From Ahaetulla prasina (lineage: Eukaryota > Chordata > Lepidosauria > Squamata > Colubridae), in NCBI RefSeq assembly GCF_028640845.1, contig NC_080540.1, positions 166,555,252-166,619,251 on the forward strand: a DNA stretch of 64,000 nucleotides, given 5' to 3'. Both the position numbers and the translations under genes were made by a program. The notes under the pieces were generated by a model. It was not told the origin of the DNA. It saw nothing but the letters and a program-made list of their open reading frames with translations, and did not search any database. Below, one piece after another: positions 10,828-21,640 of the stretch. Numbering within the stretch: the first letter of the stretch is position 1; every line of letters starts with the position of its first letter.

Positions 10828-10925
10828 TCAACAACAAATATGGCTTGAAATGCAAGAACTGCAAAACTCACATCCATCATCACTGCCAAAGTTATGTGGA
10901 ATTTCAGCGCTGCTTTGGCAAGATA
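10828..10925 (+). CDS. STAC3: STAC3 exon: rest of the C1 domain
   Basis: This 98-nt exon follows acceptor ttccttgcag and ends at donor gtaagt. Two bases complete a leucine codon, then it reads [20 protein letters not shown] and on to QRCFGKI. It supplies the remaining C1 ligands (Cys-X2-Cys-X4-His-X2-Cys and the last Cys), so the full zinc-binding set is present across this exon and the previous one. STAC C1 domains are not known to bind diacylglycerol strongly; in STAC3 the domain contributes to stable association with the calcium-channel complex. A palindromic MITE ends only 45 bp upstream of the exon (10648-10782), so the acceptor region lies right beside a transposon. Confidence 0.95.
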
Positions 10926-11044
10926 GTAAGTAGGCCTCCTCTGAGCCCCAATGCAAATGCACCTGCCCTCTGCCGATTGGTATCCATAACATGATTTGAT
11001 GTGGCAAGCTGCAGTTTTGGTTCTGTGCTTGCTCCATTTTTTTA

Positions 11045-11302
11045 ATTTAATTTTATTTACATTTATATCCCGCCCTTCTCCGAAGACTCAGGGCGGCTTA
11101 CAGTGTGTAAGGCAATAGTCTCATTCTATTTGTATATTTACAAAGTCAACTTATTGTCCCCCCAACAATCTGGGTCCTCATTTTACCTACCTTATAAAGG
11201 ATGGAAGGCTGAGTCAACCTTGGGCCGGGCTTGAACCTGCAGTAATTGCAGGCTATTGTGTTCTAATAACAGGCTCCTTACAGCCTGAGCTATTCCGGCC
11301 CT
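11045..11302 (-). repeat. tRNA-derived SINE with L2-like tail (family A)
   Basis: On the minus strand it starts with a tRNA-like head containing tagctcaggctg and the B box ggttcaagcccgg. A core with aaaatgaggacccagattg follows, and the tail ends gccctgagtcttcggag, like an L2 3' end. Identical layout at 59768, 60309, 61324 and 61848. Confidence 0.85.
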
Positions 11303-11919
11303 TTAGACATGTAGAGAACACTGATATGTAGAAGGGGGATCACTTTTTTCCAGAAAGGTATGCTACCGGTACTTTGAAAAGGGTAGGATTTTTTTCAGTA
11401 GTTTTTAATCATAAGTGTAACAACAGTGTACACTCAAGAACCTGTCTTTTACAAGCTGAGTGCTCACAGCTAGAATATAATTAGATAAAATTGGTGGGTT
11501 TTTTTGTGTATTATCGTTGGATCCCGGTTGGGATGCTGAGGTTACTATATTTTAATTAGCAAAATGGAGAATATTGCAAGAGTGTCTTTTAAAGAAATGA
11601 GGAAAGAAAGCCATGTAATTTGGTTTTGGATCCATCAGTATTTGATGATTTAAAAAAAATCTATATCATGAAGTCTATAGGATGGCTACCAATAAGAAAC
11701 TGAAAAGAATTTCTTTATCTAAAACACTGATACGATGACCTATCTTATAACGAATTCTGGGCAGCTCCCAATCAAAAATGGAAACAACATAAAACCATAG
11801 TAAGACTGTAAGAACTCAGCACATTAAAAACAAACAAACAAAAAAATGATGCCAAATCAAGCTTCCAATACTTCATATTATCACTTCATATTATCAGAGT
11901 GTTTGTGGGAAAAATCAAG

Positions 11920-12620
11920 TCTTCAGTGCTTTACGGAAGGTAGGAAGGTAGAGGCCTGCCAAATGTCATTGGCAGGGGCTGCCATGGAAAAGGCAGGCTT
12001 CCTAGCTCCCATAAGATGCCAATATTTAAAGGAAGGGACTAGGAGCATGTCTTCTCTATCTGATCTGGTAAGACAAGTCGATGAGCTTAGAGAAATGCGG
12101 TCTTGCAGATAATCTGGCCCTGTGCCATAGGCTTTCAAGGTGACGACTAGCACTTTGACTTGTACCCAGAAAGAAATTAAAAGCCCACACAGCTCATACA
12201 ACAGAAATGTACAATGGGCAAACCTAGGAATACTCATCACCATGTGCACTACCATGTTCTGGACCAGTTGAAGTTTCTGGGTGGTCTTCAAGAGCAGCCC
12301 CATGTATAGCACATGGCAGTAATTCAAATGGGAGCTGACCAAGGCATGAGTAACTATCAGCTAGGCCTCCTGATCCAGGAAAGGGTGCAATTGGTACACT
12401 GGACGACTCTATACAAAAGACCCTCTAGCCGCTGCTCTCATCTGCTCTTCAAGCAGAAGCCATGAATCCCAGGAGGCCTCCAAATTTCACACCGAATCTG
12501 GAAAAGTGCCACCCCATCCAGAATCAAAGAGGACTCGGGGTGGGCCTGGAAGTCAAAACCACATAGACACTCTGTCCTGCCGAGGTTGAGTTAGAGCCAG
12601 TTCCTTCCCATGGAGTTCAT
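11920..12620 (-). mobile_element. old L2 LINE fragment
   Basis: The minus strand encodes L2 RT C-terminal motifs: LNYCHVLYMGLLLKT, KLQLVQN, and VQVKVLVVTLKAYGTGPDYL. These align with the younger L2 at 47276-48545 (VRFKVLVTTFKALHGLGPGY). Stops and divergence show it is inactive. It lies in a STAC3 intron. Confidence 0.85.
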
Positions 12621-12828
12621 ATTTAGGAAAACTGACTGACAGAAACAATAGATCTCAAGCCAGGTAGAATTGCTAGTAAACGCAGATCTTGTGCCTTCAG
12701 AGTTCAAGGATTTGAAAGGAATGGCTAAAAATCTGTTGACTAGACAAGGTGAGAAGGAAACTTAAGAAATTTAACCCTGGAATTTAGGTATGGGCTTTGA
12801 TTCCTGTGTTCTGCAGCTCTTCCTACAG

Positions 12829-13101
12829 TAGAAGTGGGTTTCAGCAGGTTCTGACCGGTTCTGGAGAACCGGTAGCAGAAATTCTGGGTAGTTCAGAGAA
12901 CTGGTAGTAAAAATTCTGACTGTCCCACCCCCATCTATTTTCTGCCTCCCGAGTCCCAGCTGATTGGGAGGAAATGGGGATTTTGCAGTAACCTTCCGCT
13001 GGATTGGGGAGGGAATGGAGGTTTTACAGTATCCTTCCCCTGCTATGCCCACCAAGCCACACCCACAGAACTGGTAGTAAAAAAAGTTGAAACCCATCAC
13101 T
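12829..13101. mobile_element. hAT-like MITE (CAGTGGTGAAATCC family), diverged
   Basis: It contains caggttctgaccggttct, ggagaaccggtagcag and the end gaaacccatcactg. The left terminus is degraded (agaagtgggtttc) and flanks match only 5/8. Confidence 0.75.
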
Positions 13102-13269
13102 GTCTTGCAGTAAGGCATTTTATTCAGCCATGCTCTATTTGTGAAGTCTCTTAATTATTACTGGATATGGCTGAGTTTCTGGAGAGTTCATATCAGTGAT
13201 TGAGTCTGGTAAATATGGCAGGAACTTCCCAAAATCCTGACCATGAGATTGCTGTTTCCTCACTGCTTT

Positions 13270-13296
13270 GGTGTGTGTGTGTGTGTGTGTGTGTGT
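13270..13296. repeat. (GT)n microsatellite
   Basis: Thirteen uninterrupted GT units at the edge of the following SINE. Confidence 0.95.
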
Positions 13297-13495
13297 ATGC
13301 CTTTGAGCCAGGTTTTGACTCCTGGCAACTGCCTAGGGAAGTTCCTGCAATTTTTTGGCAAGATTTGAGAAGCGGTTTGCCCTTGCTTCTTCCCTAAGGC
13401 TGAGGGAGACCAGCCCGCTTCAGGCTTAAGGCAGGACTAGAACTCATGGTCTCTTACCTGATCCCTTAATCACTATATCAAACTGCCTCTCTACT
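13297..13495 (-). repeat. tRNA-derived SINE (family C)
   Basis: Minus-strand head with tagtgattaagggatca and the B-box-like gagttctagtcctgcc. The distal part reads actcctggcaactgccta on the plus strand. Same family as 25340-25578. Confidence 0.7.
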
Positions 13496-14328
13496 GCTAG
13501 TAGGCAAGATACAACAAACCTGGATAAGATTTCTGGGATCAGAGCCAAGAACATAGCCTCTTTCTTCTGCAACAGTTTTATGTGTGGGTGGCATTCATGG
13601 ATGAATGTGTATGGTGTAATCTTACTAATCAACTCTACTTGCCTTGAAGCCTCTAAATGATTACATGGAAGAGCAGCCATTTTTATCTTGCATCATTTCT
13701 TCTTGCATTTATATCCAGTATTGTTGCTGGTATCTGCTCCAGATCAACCCTGGGGTCTACGGTGTTGCAAGAATTTTAAGTAGGGCACCTTGATTTAAGA
13801 GCTAGTTTGCTACACTTGTTTTACATGCATAAAATAATGCACAATCTGAATATCCATCTCTGGAAGTGACTATCTCAAATAGATGTATGCCGTTGCCTCT
13901 TTTTATTCCGGGCCAGAATAAAAAGTAGAAATGTGCAGTCGTTACGGTGTATATAAGGATTACATTATTTTTCAATTGGAAATTATTCTTGTGGGAGAAA
14001 AAGTACATTTATTGGCCCTACAATGGACTTTATACTTTTGAAAAATGGATTCCAATTCTTAGTGTAGATTCAGCACATTGCCTTTGATAGATTGAAGCCA
14101 CAATTCCCTAACTGCAGAATTGGAGGAGAGCAGTGAGTGAGTAAGCTAATAAATTACCCAGTGTTTTTATATATTATTAAAAGCCGAAGCAGCTAGTAAC
14201 GTATTCTTTATAAAATAGCTTTATACTAAAAGTTCGGTTATGAACATTTTTCATGTATTTGGAGAAGACCAAATGGTTCCCCAGAAAATCACATTTTCCC
14301 CCTTTTCTCCAGTATTATATGCAGTCAT

Positions 14329-14617
14329 GAGATCAGCCCTGACTGCTCTTTAGAAGGCCAGATCCTGAAGATGAAACTGAAATACTTTGGCCACCTAATG
14401 AGAAGGAAGGACTTGCTGGAGAAGAGCCTAATGCTGGGAAAGATTGAGGGCAAAAGAAAAAGGGGACAGCAGAGAATAAGGTGGCTGGATGGAGTCATTG
14501 AAGCAGTAGGCATGAGTTTAAATGGACTCCAGAGGATGGTAGAGGACAGGAAGGCCTGGAGAAATGTTGTCCATGGGGTCATGATGGGTCAGACACGACT
14601 TTGCAACTAACAACAAC
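14329..14617 (+). mobile_element. BovB (RTE) LINE, 5'-truncated, with 12-bp TSD
   Basis: It encodes the BovB C terminus (KLKYFGHLMRRKDLLEKSLM, GKIEGKRKRGQQRIRWLDGV) and ends at actaacaacaac. It is flanked by atatgcagtcat at 14317-14328 and 14618-14629. Only 289 bp were inserted. Lies in the STAC3 intron before exon 15778. Confidence 0.95.
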
Positions 14618-14735
14618 ATATGCAGTCATTTGGGCTTTGGGGTGCCATTTTTTTCTGTGATCTTAGCCAATCAGGGATCACAGTGAATCAGTTGACATAA
14701 ATGAGAACAAACATAGCTGAGACAGTCTTAGCTTA

Positions 14736-15045
14736 GACTCAATTTCATTGAGGGCCGCATCAGAGTTGTGTTTGACCTTGGGGAGGGGGGGCATGGCCAG
14801 CTTGACATCTCGTGTTGGGGGCGCCTGTGGCGGCCCGAGCATTCTGCCAGTGAAAACAGGCTGCTGAGCTCCATTTTAGGCTGCGACAGCCTCCTGCAAG
14901 CATGTGGCCCTCCTGAGCTCCGTTTTTGCTGGCAGAGGAACCACGGATCGGTCCTTCGCTGTTGCCAGAGTGGCCCCGCAGGCCAGATCTAAGCACCCCA
15001 CAGGCTGGATTCGGCCTGCAGGCCTTGAGTTTGACACTCATGGCT
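14736..15045. mobile_element. hAT-like MITE (CAGGGGTGTCAAACTC family), left end degraded
   Basis: It shares atttcattgagggccgcat, gttgtgtttgaccttggg and cctgagctccgtttttgct with 17404 and 56595, and ends gagtttgacactcatg. The left terminal repeat is partly lost. Confidence 0.75.
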
Positions 15046-15226
15046 TAGAACAATACAGTCAATTAATTTCTCTTGAGCAGGTCCAATCAATAGGAGCTAG
15101 CTTTTTCTGAATATTGGAATGCAAAAAACAGTTGCAACCAGGGCTCTTCGCTTTCTAATTTGGGATTTCGCAATACTGTAGTTTCTGTGTTGCAGAACAC
15201 ACACAATCTTTTACAAGAGCAATGGA

Positions 15227-15330
15227 TAATAGAATATTTTTTAGTAGCCCAGCGTGATTGGACACACAAGGAATTTGTCTCTGGCGCATAAGCTCTTGGT
15301 GTATATACAGACAATAAAATGCTAAGTCAT
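15227..15330 (-). mobile_element. LINE 3' end fragment (same family as 62283)
   Basis: It matches gtgattggacacacaagg and aatttgtct...gcataagctct, the 3' end seen at 62283-62400 on the minus strand, but lacks the AATAG tail. Confidence 0.75.
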
Positions 15331-15777
15331 AAAAAAGTAAAATACCAGAGGCTGCTCTGCCAAGCTGACTAGAAGTAATTTTTGCCCCAAAAGAGGACAA
15401 AAATAAAATTAAACTATATTAAATACATGCAATGAATTAATATTTCCTGTAAGGATTTCCCGTTTCCATCATCCTGAAAATGATAATAAAGTGTCAAGTT
15501 TTTAGAAGCTACTGCCAAAATTTTGGGAGACTCTGCATTTTGTCCATACTTGCTTTGTTAGTCTTTTTCATAAATCAGCAGAAGCACGCTTTCTGCATCT
15601 TATGAAAATGTTTGCTACATGGTGTTATTTATAAAACAAGCATTAGACTAAGGCTAGAGATTGTCAAGGATAATAGCTGCCTCTGTCCCCAAGCTTCATC
15701 ATCTGGGAGAAAAATGGGCTTTGTCCCCTTTTTCCAACGTTCTTGACTGTGTATAATCTTTACCTTTTACTCTTCAG

Positions 15778-15838
15778 CCTCCAGGTTTCCGCCGTGCTTA
15801 CAGCTCTCCATTGTACAGCGCCCAACAACTTTCAGGTG
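15778..15838 (+). CDS. STAC3: STAC3 exon: basic linker after C1
   Basis: This 61-nt exon lies between acceptor actcttcag and donor gtaagt and reads [20 protein letters not shown]. The run [12 protein letters not shown] matches the linker after the C1 domain in mammalian STAC3. The mammalian linker as I remember it is about six residues longer just before ANRNDP, so this exon is slightly short. A weaker donor (gtggta) lies four bases upstream at 15835; it would keep the phase only with a different last residue, so the consensus gtaagt at 15839 is chosen. The exon is separated from the next by a 99-bp intron, the shortest in the gene. Confidence 0.88.
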
Positions 15839-15937
15839 GTAAGTCAGTAATCCAACAGGACTTTAACTCTTGGTCATCCATCCTCAGAAACTCCTTTGTA
15901 ACTTTTACAACTTTTTTTTTTTATTATTATTTCACAG

Positions 15938-16029
15938 CTAACCGAAATGATCCTGTCTTCGATACCCTACGATCAGGTGTTATCATGGCAAACAAGGAGC
16001 GCAAGAAAGGGCAGGATAACAAAAAAAAC
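15938..16029 (+). CDS. STAC3: STAC3 exon: conserved basic linker
   Basis: This 92-nt exon follows a long T-rich tract and acceptor ttcacag. With one base from the previous exon it reads [20 protein letters not shown] and continues [11 protein letters not shown]. This is the most conserved part of the linker between C1 and SH3 in STAC3. The donor gtagga is not a strong match but keeps the phase, and the next exon continues with PLAAMMEEE as expected. Reading past this donor gives [13 protein letters not shown], which is unlike STAC3 and supports the splice at 16030. Confidence 0.92.
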
Positions 16030-16147
16030 GTAGGAAGCCAGCATGATGCAACATCCCAACATAAAAGGGTGGCGCATAAGAGGCTATCCAAGCTGGAATA
16101 ATGGACGAAGATAGAAGCAATTCTAAAGCCAACATTGGCCACATGTA

Positions 16148-16368
16148 GCAATAACAATAGCACTTAGACTTATATACTGCTTTACAGTGCAGTTTTACAG
16201 AATCAGCATATTGCCCCCAACAATCTGGGTCCTCATTTTACCGACCTCGGAAGGATGGAAGGCTGAGTCACCCCTGAGCTGGTCAGGATGGAATTGCTGG
16301 CAGTTGGCTGGCAGTCAGCAGAGTTAACCTGCAATACTTCATTCTAACCACTGCACCACCGCACCACA
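16148..16368 (-). repeat. tRNA-derived SINE (family B)
   Basis: Minus-strand head gcggtgcagtggttagaat, core aaaatgaggacccagattg, and tail with atataagtctaagtgcta. Same family as 25958 and 54396. Lies in the STAC3 intron after exon 15938. Confidence 0.8.
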
Positions 16369-16772
16369 TGTACCATTCCAGCTATTTCTAGGCTCTCTAT
16401 TACTCATGTTGGCTGGGACTGATATGAGTCCAGTGAAATCCGGAGGGCTATATTTTCACCATCCCTCTTTAAATTACTTAAAATATTCAACTATTCCTCT
16501 CCTTAAATTCATGCTACAAGGCACTAATCTGCCATTCAGGATCTCTTGATGCTGGGAACTCTGCATTCTACAGCTCCGTTGAACTTGTAGCATTGTAGTC
16601 AGAAACAAAGGAAATGCATGATGTGCATAGTACCACTGCCCTATGGAATAAACTGGTCCTGCTGGTAATCTTGGGTTCTACCCTTCTGTGACTTCAGAAG
16701 ACACTCAAAATCATTCATTTCTAATAGGCCTGTGCCATTTAATGAGAAGTTGGAGGCAACCATCTAGTGCAA

Positions 16773-16896
16773 GTCCCAAAGGTACTTTTTCAAGAGGCAA
16801 CTGGGACTTTCTGTTTTTTCTTTGAAGACGTTTCAAAGAATCGTCATCCAAGATTCTGCAGAGCTGAAGAAGCTTCTCGAAAAAGCACCTTTGGGA
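16773..16896. repeat. foldback repeat (gtcccaaaggtac...gcacctttgggac)
   Basis: The ends are inverted repeats of each other, and an inner pair surrounds ttctttgaagacgtttc. A longer and cleaner copy is at 63511-63691. Half copies lie inside the tandem duplication near 59085 and 60646. Confidence 0.75.
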
Positions 16897-17085
16897 CAAC
16901 CATGACCTGGGTGGCTGAGAATTTCCATAGACATCTAGGGTAAGGTTTGAAGTTTAGATGAAGGATAGGAATTTGTCAGTATTGTATTTTATTTCTGCAC
17001 CGTCCTAAGTTTATTGATTGGGTGGCATATAAATAAATACTGTCAAATAAATATTTTCTGATATATTTTCCTTCCTACATTTTAG

Positions 17086-17152
17086 CCTTTGGCTGCCATG
17101 ATGGAAGAAGAAACAGAAGCCCCCAAACCAGAAAGTGACAAACCAGAGGGAG
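17086..17152 (+). CDS. STAC3: STAC3 exon: acidic linker
   Basis: This 67-nt exon lies between acceptor cattttag and donor gtaagt and reads PLAAMMEEETEAPKPESDKP then EG. It is the Glu/Pro-rich segment before the SH3 domains. It matches the AAMMEEE core of mammalian STAC3 and diverges afterwards, as expected for a disordered linker. It ends in phase 1. Confidence 0.92.
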
Positions 17153-17403
17153 GTAAGTGTTAATAGAAATTTGTTGTCTCTGGGGTCCACAATCTAAATA
17201 TTTGTTAAGCAAATGTTGCTCGAATAAACAAAGTACAAAAGAAGCAAGAAGATCACTGAAAAGAAAGGAAACCCCTGGTGCCTACAAATTAAAACTTTTT
17301 GCCATGTGACATCTCAAGAGAGGCAACCGATAGCTCTCCAGATGTTGCTCAAATGTAACCAGGTGTGATTCTGCTTACATTTTTGAATGAAGTTCACCTA
17401 GGT

Positions 17404-17749
17404 CAGGGGTGTCAAACTCGATTTCATTGAAGGCTGCATGAAGGTTGTGTCTGACCTTGGGTGGCCAGGGTGGGCATGGTCAGCTCAACATCACTCGCAT
17501 CAGGGTGCCTGTGGTGGCCCAAGTGCTTGGCCAGCAAAAATGGGCTCCCGAGTTCCGTTTTTGGCTGCGACGGTCTCCGGCAACCCTCTGCCAGTGAAAA
17601 TGGAGCTCAGGAGGGCTGCACGAGCTCCGTTTTCGCTGGCAGAGGCACAGCGGGCTGGTCCTTTGCTGTTTTCAGGGTGACCCCGTGGGCCACATCTAAG
17701 CGTCCCATGGGCTGGATCCAGCCCACGGGCCTTGAGTTTGACACCCCTG
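17404..17749. mobile_element. hAT-like MITE (CAGGGGTGTCAAACTC family) with 8-bp TSD
   Basis: Termini caggggtgtcaaactc and gagtttgacacccctg are perfect inverted repeats. Flanks acctaggt and acctagat match 7/8. 346 bp, in a STAC3 intron. Confidence 0.92.
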
Positions 17750-18031
17750 ACCTAGATGCTGCCTGTTGGCCAAGCTTTATCCTTTAACTAGAAAATGCAA
17801 ATATAAAATTGAAATGAATGTAATGAATCAAGGTCAGAAAAAAAAGGACACCTATATTTGTGACTGCTGTAAGCAGGAAAAAGAAGGCAGACTAATACAA
17901 GAAAAGCAGAGACGGGGGACTTAATTTATGAATAATTTCCTTTTTAGGCCTTGGGAAAAAAAACTAGGAAAATTGTGGCATTTTATTTTCAGTGCTCTAG
18001 GAGAAGGAAAACTGTCTGATCTTTTTTTCCA

Positions 18032-18967
18032 TACAGGTAATCTTCGAGTTATAAATGTAATGGAGCCTGCCAATTACATTCGTAACCCGAGGATTCGTAG
18101 CAGTGAATCATGTAACTGGAACGTGATCACTCCCTGCTTTTTCTCACACATTTGCTAATTGAATGCGTAGGTTGTTAAGTGTATAAAGTATCTCAGGGTG
18201 GGGAAGGTCATGTGAAGCCTAGTGCTTCCAACCACTCAAGGCCTCCTCCAACCCAGTGAGATATCTCATGCCTTCCCCCTGCCTGACTGGGTCATTTACC
18301 ATACGTAGCTCTCAATGATCAAGGGAGTTGTCTCCTCTCCAGCCTCTCTGCCGCCGTTTTGTCTTGAGCAAAGGCTTGCTGAGGCCTGCAGGGATGAAAG
18401 ATTGCGTCCCTATAGGTTCCGGTTGTCTTTGCAAAAAGTCTTTGCCGATGAGAACGGAGCCTGGAAGGGGTATACGTGTCCTTCCAGGCCTCCGTTCTTG
18501 GCAGCAAAGGCTTTTTGCAAAGATGGCAAAAGGCTCTGCAAATGAAGGGAAGGCTTTGGTGCTTTAGGCCTTGCCTCCAAATCTCGTCCAAGGCTCTGTT
18601 TGCAGAAAACAGAGTCCTAAAGTACCATGAAATCACGCAAGAGCAGTAGCGTTAGATCTCACATGATCTTGCAGTACTTTCAAGTTCCATTCTCTGTGAA
18701 CACACCAAAGGCTTTAAGTACTGAAGCAGGCCAAGAAACCGAAGGCTCACTAGATCTTCACAAAGTGAGTATCCACAGGCCCAATACCTGTGGAGACCCA
18801 GGGGAAGGCGAGGAATAGGCAGGGCTCTGTGGTCATTCATAAACGAGTGCCATGGTGCTGCAACATTTGTAAATTCAGGACTGTTATGTAAGTACTTGGG
18901 GGAGAGGGTTATGTTGTAACTTTGAACAGTTGCTAAATGAACTGTTGTAACTCAAGGATTACCTGTA
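18032..18967. mobile_element. long TIR element of the ACAGGTAATCC family with a palindromic core
   Basis: The ends tacaggtaatcttcgag and ctcaaggattacctgta match the family at 5837. The 936-bp interior is much longer than in that copy and contains a roughly 42-bp inverted repeat (18427-18468 against 18480-18522) around agaacggagcctggaagg. It lies in a STAC3 intron and ends 49 bp before exon 19017. Confidence 0.75.
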
Positions 18968-19016
18968 TTTCATCCCATCTGAATTTCATTTGCTTGCTTG
19001 TTTGTTTTTAATCCAG

Positions 19017-19063
19017 GAAATCCAGAAGGACAGAAAGCAGAGAAGAATACCCCGGATGACAAG
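19017..19063 (+). CDS. STAC3: STAC3 exon: Lys/Glu linker
   Basis: This 47-nt micro-exon follows acceptor aatccag and reads, with the shared base, GNPEGQKAEKNTPDDK. The sequence NPEG...AEK.TPDDK matches STAC3 closely. The donor is gtgctt, which departs from consensus after position +3. Phase and homology still place it here, since the next exon starts [14 protein letters not shown]. An expanded TIR element (18032-18967) ends 49 bp upstream of the exon and may hold the branch-point region. Confidence 0.88.
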
Positions 19064-19964
19064 GTGCTTGCCCCTCACTCGTGCATGGGAGAAGGGAAGA
19101 GGGAGAGATTGTGCTTCCCGGTTTCCAGATTGAACACACTGACTACACGCTTTCTTGTCTCCAAATATGAGTGATGCTGTTACAAGTCACTTTTCTTCAC
19201 CTGCCGCTCTGATTATTCAAATGGTTGCATGCTGTTTTTTTCCTGTATAGTCAACTCCACGTTGACTTTTTTTCCTGCACAAATCACATTAGTAGAAAGG
19301 ACTGCACGGAGGGGGGAAAATAGGAAAATGGTACATAGACAAGCCACTCAACTCATATATATATATTCTCTCAAGGTCAGAATCTCAATGCAAGCACTGA
19401 GTCTCCTGAGATTGAGCAAGCAAGCAGACTCCTGCTCGATTGCTTTATTGCCTATGGCCTCTCAGATCCCACCAATCAGATTCCACTAATCATCCATATA
19501 CACTTAAAGAGGTTGACATACAGTACATTTTGAGCATATGAACAAAATAGATTTCAGATAATCTACTCTCTATTATCTCCATGTTTTTGCATAAAGTATA
19601 ATGGAAGAGGATGGCTTTGTTACTACGTGTGCCAGATAATTGAGGATTAGACAGCCTTGCCTAGGGCCACAGAAAGACCTATGGACTATATTTGTAGAAC
19701 TGTAAGGTTGAGTAGCTGCAAGACTTTGAATGGCTGGTATCCTGCTTTCCAAAGGTGGATTAAATCCCCTTTGGAGATCCATGCATGGATACTCCTGGTC
19801 ATATAAACATGTTTATTTCTACACCTATGATTAATCTGTTTTCATTTCTTGCCCATCCTGAGACTAATTTTATAGAAGATATCTATATAGGAGCTTGTGT
19901 TTTGCCATCATTAAAGATTTCTGGCAAGAATGTGAATACCTGAAAGCAAAATATACTAGGTAAC

Positions 19965-20065
19965 ACCATTAATACTATACCCAAAGTAGGTAACTGGTAT
20001 TACCTGGTTTGGTAATGAAACATCTGCAAGAAAACCACGAGGCTCAGAGACCATCAAGGACCCCA
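19965..20065. repeat. dispersed repeat (gtaatgaaa...ctgcaagaaaac family)
   Basis: Contains ctaggtaacaccatt, gtaatgaaacatctgcaag and catcaaggacccc. Related to 8822 and 25090. Confidence 0.6.
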
Positions 20066-20298
20066 ACCCTGAGTTACAAATATTCTCTTCTATAGTTGAC
20101 CTTAGCTTGGCAGGATTACCCCAGGTTATTGCTTACATATAAGTTTTCTGGGAAGCCCAAGGCTACAAACTAGCCTGGAAATCCAAGAACCATCCCTAAA
20201 GGGGCTATAGCTGCCACTTCCATAACATTGCCAAGAAAACTGACAAGAGTCAAGTTTGACTTGAAGGAGACTTTACTTTTTCTTCTTCTTTGGAACAG

Positions 20299-20390
20299 AG
20301 TAAGAAGCAGCAAACTGGGTTCCCACAGTCTCACTACTTTATTGCACTATATCGCTTCAAAGCCTTGGAGAAGGATGACTTGGATTTCCA
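20299..20390 (+). CDS. STAC3: STAC3 exon: start of SH3-1
   Basis: This 92-nt exon follows acceptor ggaacag and ends in phase 2 at donor gtgagt. It reads [20 protein letters not shown] then [15 protein letters not shown] is the ALYDY-type first strand of an SH3 domain, and [10 protein letters not shown] is the acidic RT loop. Known: SH3-1 of STAC3 binds the CaV1.1 II-III loop. An alternative acceptor two bases downstream would give an immediate stop codon, so the start is well fixed. Confidence 0.95.
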
Positions 20391-20429
20391 GTGAGTAACG
20401 AAATTGTCTTGTTTTTAATTGATTAGTTA

Positions 20430-20935
20430 CAGTGGTAGTCAACCTGGTCCCTATCACCCACTAGTGGGCATTCCAGCTTTCATGGTGGGCGGTAGGGGTT
20501 TTGTCCGATACTGAAGCACTTTCCTTTTTTTAAATTTAACTGACTTTTAAAAAAATTTTCATAGCATTATTTAAAAACATTTTCATTAGGTTTTCATAAA
20601 ATTCCCTGTGACAATTTAGATTTCTGAAAATATACTACTTGTATCACCCGCGCATAAGTTTAGTTCACGTTACATAAGTGAAAGTAAATGGTGCTATAGT
20701 GCAACTGCAAACAAAAGAGCCTCGTCCCAGAATAGCTCGTGCATCTTCCCCCCACACTACCCAGCTGTAACAGACAAGCAGAGCTGGTAGCCGGCGCGCC
20801 CCCCCCCCACAATCCATGATGCGTGAGATGCATGCGCAGATGACGATACTGTGGAACTGGTGGGCGGTTAGAAAATTTTACTACTAACAAGAGATACAAA
20901 AGTGGGCAGTAGGTATAAAAAGGTTACTACCCCTG
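20430..20935. mobile_element. hAT-like MITE (CAGTGGTAGTCAACC family)
   Basis: The left end cagtggtagtcaacc and right end ggttactacccctg are imperfect inverted repeats. Flanks gattagtt and gattagaa suggest a decayed 8-bp TSD. The interior has a C run at 20801-20809. In the STAC3 intron after exon 20299. Confidence 0.7.
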
Positions 20936-21375
20936 GATTAGAACATCACTAACCTCAAATCTTGTTAAACCACTTATAGAAACAAATCCCAACATAGAAG
21001 TGTCTGGGTTGAGTTTCTGATATATTTTGCCAAAGTCAAGTCAGTAGAAGGGAGTGCAGTCTCCAGACTTCAGAGACTTCACTCTGTAACCTATAGAGTG
21101 ATATATGGAATTTGTAATCTATGGGGCATGGAGCTAAAATGCAACATATGAAGAGAGTCTCTGAAAAAGTCATCGATAACAAAGAGATTTGGAACTCAAA
21201 GCTTCGCTGAGCTGGTTTTACATTAATGTAAAGAGTAATGTGAGAATGCTGAGACTCAAATAAAACATCAAGACATAACTTGCCTTCAAGGAAGTTTCCT
21301 TATTCAGGAATATCAAAGGCTTGTGGAATACCATTGCTGTATCCCTCTTAATTCAGTAGATGCATCCAGACATGG

Positions 21376-21640
21376 TATTCAGCTGGTTAAGACCGGTTTG
21401 CCCGAACCAGTAGCAGAAATCGCAGGTGGGCCTGCCCACCAGCCCTGGCTCTATGCCATCCTGTTTAGGTACATTTTTGAGGCCATGCGCATGTGGGGAA
21501 GGTGTGTGTATGAGCAAAGTGCATGCGCGGAAGGCTGGGCGCATGTGTGGAAGGCAAGCACGTGCGTGAAACGGGCTCACATGCGCACAAAGCGAGTGTG
21601 CACGTGTGGGGCGAACCGGTAGTAACATAATGTGAAACCC
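21376..21640. mobile_element. degenerate hAT-like MITE rich in CGCATG/GTGCG
   Basis: It contains gaaccagtagcagaaatcg and gaaccggtagtaac at opposite ends, like the ACCGGTAG blocks of the 8454 family. In between are repeated gcgcatgtgtggaaggc units. Exact ends are unclear. Confidence 0.5.
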
